From assembly GCA_018897875.1 (NCBI GenBank), contig JAHIKF010000160.1, positions 1 to 10,335 on the forward strand: DNA of 10,335 nucleotides, given 5' to 3'. Positions 8,068-10,335 of the stretch are shown here, piece by piece. A program made the position numbers and the translations under genes. Under the pieces are notes generated by a model. It did not search any database, had not been told where the DNA came from, and saw only the letters and a program-made list of their open reading frames with translations. Source of the DNA: Pseudomonadota bacterium (GTDB lineage Bacteria > Desulfobacterota > Desulfobaccia > Desulfobaccales > 0-14-0-80-60-11). How positions within the stretch are numbered: the stretch's first letter is position 1; each line of letters opens with the position of its first letter.

Positions 8068-8099
8068 GAGTGGGTAGGTTTAAGGCTGAGAAGGCGGCT

Positions 8100-9275
8100 C
8101 TATTTCGCCAGCTCGAACTTGCCGCCCTTGACCGCGATGATGACCATGGAATCAGGACCCAGGCCGTTGTGGTCCTCGGGGCTCAGGGTATAGATCCCGG
8201 ACACCCCCACATAGCCCTTGGTCCCCTCGATGGCGGCGCGCAGGGCCTTGGGGTCGGTGCCCGCCTTCCGCATGGCGTCGGCCACAATGGTGATGGCGTC
8301 CCAGGCGTAGCCCGAGTGGGTGTTGAGGAGGAACTGCTTGTCGTAATGGTAGACGTCCGTGTAGAGGTTGGTGAAGTTCTGAATGACCTTCTTCTGGGGG
8401 TCGTTATCCGGCAACTGGTTCGCCACCATCAATTTCGTAGACGGCATGCGGTCGCCTTCGGAGGCCTTGCCGGCCAGTTCGATGTACTTGGGGTCAGGCA
8501 GACCGTGGCATTGGAACAGGGGCAGTTTGAGGCCCAGCTGGGCCTTGTTCTTGGATACGATGGCCCCGGCCGGCCCGATGGTCCAACAGATGATCCCCTG
8601 AGGCTTGGCGTTCTTGATCTTGGTGAGCTGGGCGGTCATGTCGGTGTCCTTGGGGCCGAAGGACTCCTTGGCCACAAAGGTGATACCGTAATCCGGGGCC
8701 ATTTTCTCCAGCCACATGGCCCCGTCTTTGCCGAAGCTGTCCGAAGCGTAGAGCAGCCCCAGCTTGGTGATTTTCTTCTCCTTCAGGTAGGTGAACAGCG
8801 CCTTCACCGCCACGGAGGAGCGTTGGGGGGATTTGAACACATTGGTGAAGGGGCCGAATTTCCCGCCCATGATCACCGGGTCGCCGCCCACGCACATAAA
8901 GGTGGGGACTCCGGCTTCCTCGACAATCTTCTTGACCTGCATCCCCGCGCCCGTGGTGGTGGGCCCGATGATGGCCGCCACCTTGTCGGAGTGGATGAAT
9001 TTCTTGGCGATGGTGGCGGCCTTGGCCGGGTCGCTTTCGGTGTCGCCGATAATCAGTTCCAGGGGCCTGCCGTTGATGCCGCCCGCCTTATTGATCTCGG
9101 CCACGGCCATCTCCGCCACCAGCTTGGTGGGGGTGCCGATATGGGCCGCCGGCCCCGACAGGGCGAACATGGCCCCTATCTTGATGGGTTGTTTCTGGTC
9201 CGCAGCCTGGGCACCGCCCGCCACGAGCATTACCATGGCCGCGGCCACGAGAACCCTTGACAGTAATCGGATCAT
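8100..9275 (-). CDS. Periplasmic solute-binding protein, branched-chain amino-acid ABC transporter type (LivK-like)
   Basis: The 391-residue product has a Sec signal peptide (1-24, cleavage after AQA) and a two-lobed periplasmic-binding fold of the Leu/Ile/Val-binding class (Peripla_BP_6). Family features are PIKIGAMFALSGPAA (30-44), an INKAGGINGRPLELII segment (61-76), a Gly-Pro-Thr turn at IIGPTTT (102-108), and a C-terminal GYVGVSGIYT (354-363). It would bind an amino acid or related small solute and deliver it to an inner-membrane permease. The actual ligand cannot be read from sequence, since this family also binds urea, amides and aromatic acids. The frame is open 11 codons upstream, but the ATG at 9275 sits 8 nt after AGGAGGG and starts directly at the signal peptide. 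No permease or ATPase gene is in the window. Hairpins on both sides suggest it is transcribed alone. Confidence 0.92.
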   Translation of the reverse strand: MIRLLSRVLVAAAMVMLVAGGAQAADQKQPIKIGAMFALSGPAAHIGTPTKLVAEMAVAEINKAGGINGRPLELIIGDTESDPAKAATIAKKFIHSDKVAAIIGPTTTGAGMQVKKIVEEAGVPTFMCVGGDPVIMGGKFGPFTNVFKSPQRSSVAVKALFTYLKEKKITKLGLLYASDSFGKDGAMWLEKMAPDYGITFVAKESFGPKDTDMTAQLTKIKNAKPQGIICWTIGPAGAIVSKNKAQLGLKLPLFQCHGLPDPKYIELAGKASEGDRMPSTKLMVANQLPDNDPQKKVIQNFTNLYTDVYHYDKQFLLNTHSGYAWDAITIVADAMRKAGTDPKALRAAIEGTKGYVGVSGIYTLSPEDHNGLGPDSMVIIAVKGGKFELAK

Positions 9276-9283
9276 AATGTCTT

Positions 9284-9290
9284 CCCTCCT
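9284..9290 (-). promoter_or_regulatory. Shine-Dalgarno of the solute-binding protein gene
   Basis: AGGAGGG on the minus strand lies 8 nt upstream of the ATG at 9275. It is the best ribosome-binding site in the window and rules out the longer in-frame start at 9308, because it lies inside that extension. Confidence 0.8.
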
Positions 9291-9301
9291 CAGAAAATGT
9301 G

Positions 9302-9314
9302 CCATCATTGATGG
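9302..9314. promoter_or_regulatory. Small palindrome at the presumed start of solute-binding protein transcription
   Basis: CCATCA (9302-9307) and TGATGG (9309-9314) form a perfect inverted repeat around one central base. It lies downstream of the TTGACA box and upstream of the Shine-Dalgarno, where a repressor site would act. It is short and may be coincidental. Confidence 0.25.
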
Positions 9315-9337
9315 TCTAGTTTAGGCCATGATGTCAA
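9309..9337 (-). promoter_or_regulatory. Candidate promoter of the solute-binding protein gene
   Basis: The minus strand has a perfect TTGACA at 9337-9332. A spacing of 17 bp leads to CCATCA (9314-9309), a poor -10. The -35 is convincing and well placed between the upstream gene's hairpins and the Shine-Dalgarno. The weak -10 means the promoter either needs an activator or is only a chance match. Confidence 0.35.
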
Positions 9338-9381
9338 CTCAAAAATCGCCTTTGGTGAAATTATTGTCTCAAGTTCGAGGC

Positions 9382-9428
9382 CCGGACCCGGGGGAGGTCC
9401 GGTCCGAGGCCGTCCGGATACCGGCCTC
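9382..9428 (-). terminator. Tandem hairpins after the coiled-coil gene
   Basis: Two stems lie back to back. GAGGCCG (9406-9412) pairs with CGGCCTC (9422-9428), and the latter overlaps the stop codon. CCGGACC (9382-9388) then pairs with GGTCCGG (9396-9402). In the minus direction only a weak T-rich stretch follows. They probably end or attenuate the upstream transcript and insulate the solute-binding protein gene, but could also be mRNA-stabilising structures. Confidence 0.4.
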
Positions 9429-9963
9429 AAGGCGCCAGGAACCGGAAGATTATCTGCTGATTGCGCAGGGCATAAATTGCCGACTTGATGGAGAGATTTT
9501 GCACCTGGAGATATTGGTCTCTGGACTCACGTTCGGCTGCGTCACCCGCGTCTGTCTGTCCCTTGGCTCTCAGCTCCGCGGCTTCCTTCTTCTTGGCGGC
9601 GGCGGTCTTTAGCAACTCATCCGCCTTGGTCTGGGCCTCGGTAGCCAATTTTTGGTTGATGGCCAACTGCTGGCTTTCTTGGGAGGAAAGCTCTCGCTCC
9701 GCCAGTTTGGCAGCGCTGTCCTTCTGAAAGCGCGTAAATAATTCATTGGACTTTTTCACCAGGGACAGGGCCGAGGAAAGATTTCCGGCCGTTAATTGCT
9801 GCTCCGCCTGTTCCAGGTGCGCCACCGCCTGGAGGTAAGGGTTAGCAGGTCCAGGTGCAGTGGGGGTGGCGGTTTGGGCCCAGCCGGCGCCCACCAGGGA
9901 TAGGGCCAGGGCCAGGGACAGCAGGCAGACGCCGTAGTTGCGGCGGGATACGTACATGATCAC
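9427..9963 (-). CDS. Exported coiled-coil protein of unknown function
   Basis: I do not recognise this 178-residue protein. A signal peptide covers residues 1-30 (basic start, hydrophobic 11-25, likely cleavage at GWAQ), followed by a Pro/Thr/Ala linker (31-43). Residues 44-80 look like one TPR-like helical hairpin (LEQAEQQLTAGNLSSALSLV). Residues 80-155 are Ala/Lys/Glu/Gln-rich and strongly helical, probably coiled coil, ending in a more hydrophobic tail (158-178). The mature protein has no Cys. It should be periplasmic or associated with an envelope surface. Start choice: GTG at 9963 lies 5 nt after GAGGT and an in-frame ATG follows at 9957; the GAGGTGA site (9967-9973) fits the GTG slightly better. 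Its own promoter and hairpins suggest a single-gene unit. Real coding is supported by the signal peptide, ribosome-binding site and sustained heptad-like composition. No function is assigned. Confidence 0.75.
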   Translation of the reverse strand: MIMYVSRRNYGVCLLSLALALSLVGAGWAQTATPTAPGPANPYLQAVAHLEQAEQQLTAGNLSSALSLVKKSNELFTRFQKDSAAKLAERELSSQESQQLAINQKLATEAQTKADELLKTAAAKKKEAAELRAKGQTDAGDAAERESRDQYLQVQNLSIKSAIYALRNQQIIFRFLAP

Positions 9964-10087
9964 AAGTCACCTCAATGAGATTTCGGTTGGTCTTACCGCC
10001 CGGCCCGACAAGTCCCGGCGGCGCACACCCGACCGTGCCCGGCAAAGATTCCCGCCGGACCTTACGTGGCTCTTTTAAAAAATATTC
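9964..10087 (-). promoter_or_regulatory. Structured GC-rich leader of the coiled-coil gene
   Basis: About 125 nt separate the predicted transcription start (near 10087) from the start codon. After an AT-rich beginning the leader becomes very GC-rich and can fold. One stem of seven pairs with a single mismatch joins CCGCC-GG to CC-GGCGG around a ten-base loop, close to 10000-10022, and a CCGGC/GCCGG stem lies upstream of it. I do not recognise a known riboswitch class. It may be a regulatory 5' region or simply GC-rich spacer. Confidence 0.3.
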
Positions 10088-10093
10088 TCCTTC

Positions 10094-10123
10094 ACTATAG
10101 AGGAATTTACCCTGACAGATCAA
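10094..10123 (-). promoter_or_regulatory. Promoter of the coiled-coil gene
   Basis: On the minus strand TTGATC (10123-10118) is separated by 18 bp from TATAGT (10099-10094), with 4 of 6 and 5 of 6 matches to sigma-70 consensus. The sequence upstream is AT-rich. The site lies about 50 bp outside the insertion-sequence end, so the promoter appears intact. Confidence 0.5.
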
Positions 10124-10172
10124 GCTTAAAGTGGATTTTATTCCCTGAGGCCGGTTAAACTGCGCATTAATA

Positions 10173-10335
10173 GAGGCACTTGCAAAATTCATCTTACGCT
10201 TATTGCCTTAGCTCCGAAAAGGTAACGGTTTGAGCATTAAGACACGCAGTGATCATCCGGTTAAACATTTGGGGTTCCCAGAAGCGTCGATTAAAGCGGT
10301 AACAAAATTCCGCCAGATAACGGGGCAGGTGCTTG
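10173..10335 (-). mobile_element. One end of an IS1595-family insertion sequence (partial)
   Basis: The transposase tail (10200-10335) is followed after 9 bases by GAGGCACTTGCAAAATTC, read on the plus strand at 10173-10190, which I take as the terminal inverted repeat. The element continues past the right edge. The flanking eight bases CATTAATA (10165-10172) would be the target duplication, since IS1595 elements make 8-bp duplications and favour AT-rich sites. The exact boundary is inferred, as the other end is not visible. Confidence 0.6.
10200..10335 (-). CDS. IS1595-family (ISXO2-like) transposase, C-terminal fragment
   Basis: The last 44 codons before a TAA at 10202-10200 are in the window; the rest of the gene lies beyond the right edge. 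The segment reads KHLPRYLAEFCYRFNRRFW, matching the conserved C-terminal block of ISXO2-like DDE transposases (HLxRYLxEFxxRxNRR). MFNRMI and FSEL follow, as in family members with a short tail. The enzyme would cut and join the ends of its own element. It reads toward the coiled-coil gene and ends about 27 bp inside the presumed terminal repeat. Whether the full copy is intact cannot be judged from this fragment. Confidence 0.8.
   Translation of the reverse strand, partial: KHLPRYLAEFCYRFNRRFWEPQMFNRMITACLNAQTVTFSELRQ

Larger units (their letters stand above)
7727..8099. other. Intergenic region between the macroglobulin and solute-binding protein genes
   Basis: No convincing gene lies in these 373 bp. 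They hold, from right to left, a GC-rich terminator hairpin (8044-8067), an unremarkable purine-rich stretch, and a weak second hairpin around GCTCGAGC (7913-7920). On the minus strand that hairpin is followed by TTTTT (7906-7910). The extended -10 (7895-7903) and the operon leader (7727-7888) follow. The leader contains a ten-codon minus-strand ORF (7772-7804), which I do not call as a gene. Base composition drops toward AT around the promoter. Confidence 0.6.

Noticed and set aside
8024..8077. A 17-codon plus-strand ORF beginning ATGGCG after AGGAAAGGGGG
   Set aside because: The SD-like purine run is attractive, but the codons are mostly the terminator hairpin of the solute-binding gene and no plus-strand promoter is evident.
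8037..9260. A 407-codon plus-strand open frame opposite the solute-binding protein gene
   Set aside because: It is the antisense shadow of a well-supported gene, very rich in Gly, His and Val, with no recognisable domain.
9284..9312. A possible sigma-54 site (TGGCAC on the minus strand) upstream of the solute-binding gene
   Set aside because: The -24-like half is present, but the GC of the -12 element is missing at the required spacing, and the site lies too close to the start codon.
9842..10192. A 116-codon minus-strand frame beginning inside the insertion-sequence end
   Set aside because: It runs through the promoter and leader and then overlaps the coiled-coil gene's signal peptide in another frame. 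The composition is not protein-like and no ribosome-binding site is seen.

Overview
The window looks like chromosomal DNA of a GC-rich Gram-negative bacterium. Every full-length gene encodes an exported or inner-membrane protein of the periplasm, and start sites carry strong Shine-Dalgarno sequences. A Desulfobacterota-type lineage is plausible from the overall feel of the proteins, but this is an impression and nothing here fixes the taxon.

All four complete genes are on the minus strand, so the map reads from right to left. At the right edge (about 10173-10335) is one end of an insertion sequence with the last 44 codons of an ISXO2/IS1595-type transposase. Just outside it is a promoter and a GC-rich leader for an unrecognised exported coiled-coil protein (9427-9963). 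Next comes a monocistronic periplasmic solute-binding protein of the branched-chain amino-acid ABC transporter class (8100-9275), with hairpins on both sides. A 373-bp intergenic stretch (7727-8099) carries its terminator and an extended -10 promoter for the next unit.

That unit is the core of the window: a two-gene operon of a large bacterial alpha-2-macroglobulin with an intact CVEQ thioester (2567-7726), followed by the class A penicillin-binding protein PBP1C (138-2567). They are joined by a one-base TGATG stop/start overlap. This is the known yfhM-pbpC pairing: the macroglobulin is thought to trap hostile proteases in the periplasm while PBP1C makes or repairs peptidoglycan. At the far left, a plus-strand frame open from the window edge to a stop at 84-86 is probably the tail of a convergent gene, in a stretch rich in inverted repeats.

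I see no CRISPR array, tRNA, rRNA, phage module or clearly new multi-gene system. The points most worth a second look are the unrecognised coiled-coil gene and its structured leader, the inverted-repeat cluster at 7-99, the macroglobulin without a lipobox and with a tandem-repeat-encoded basic insert, and the insertion-sequence end.
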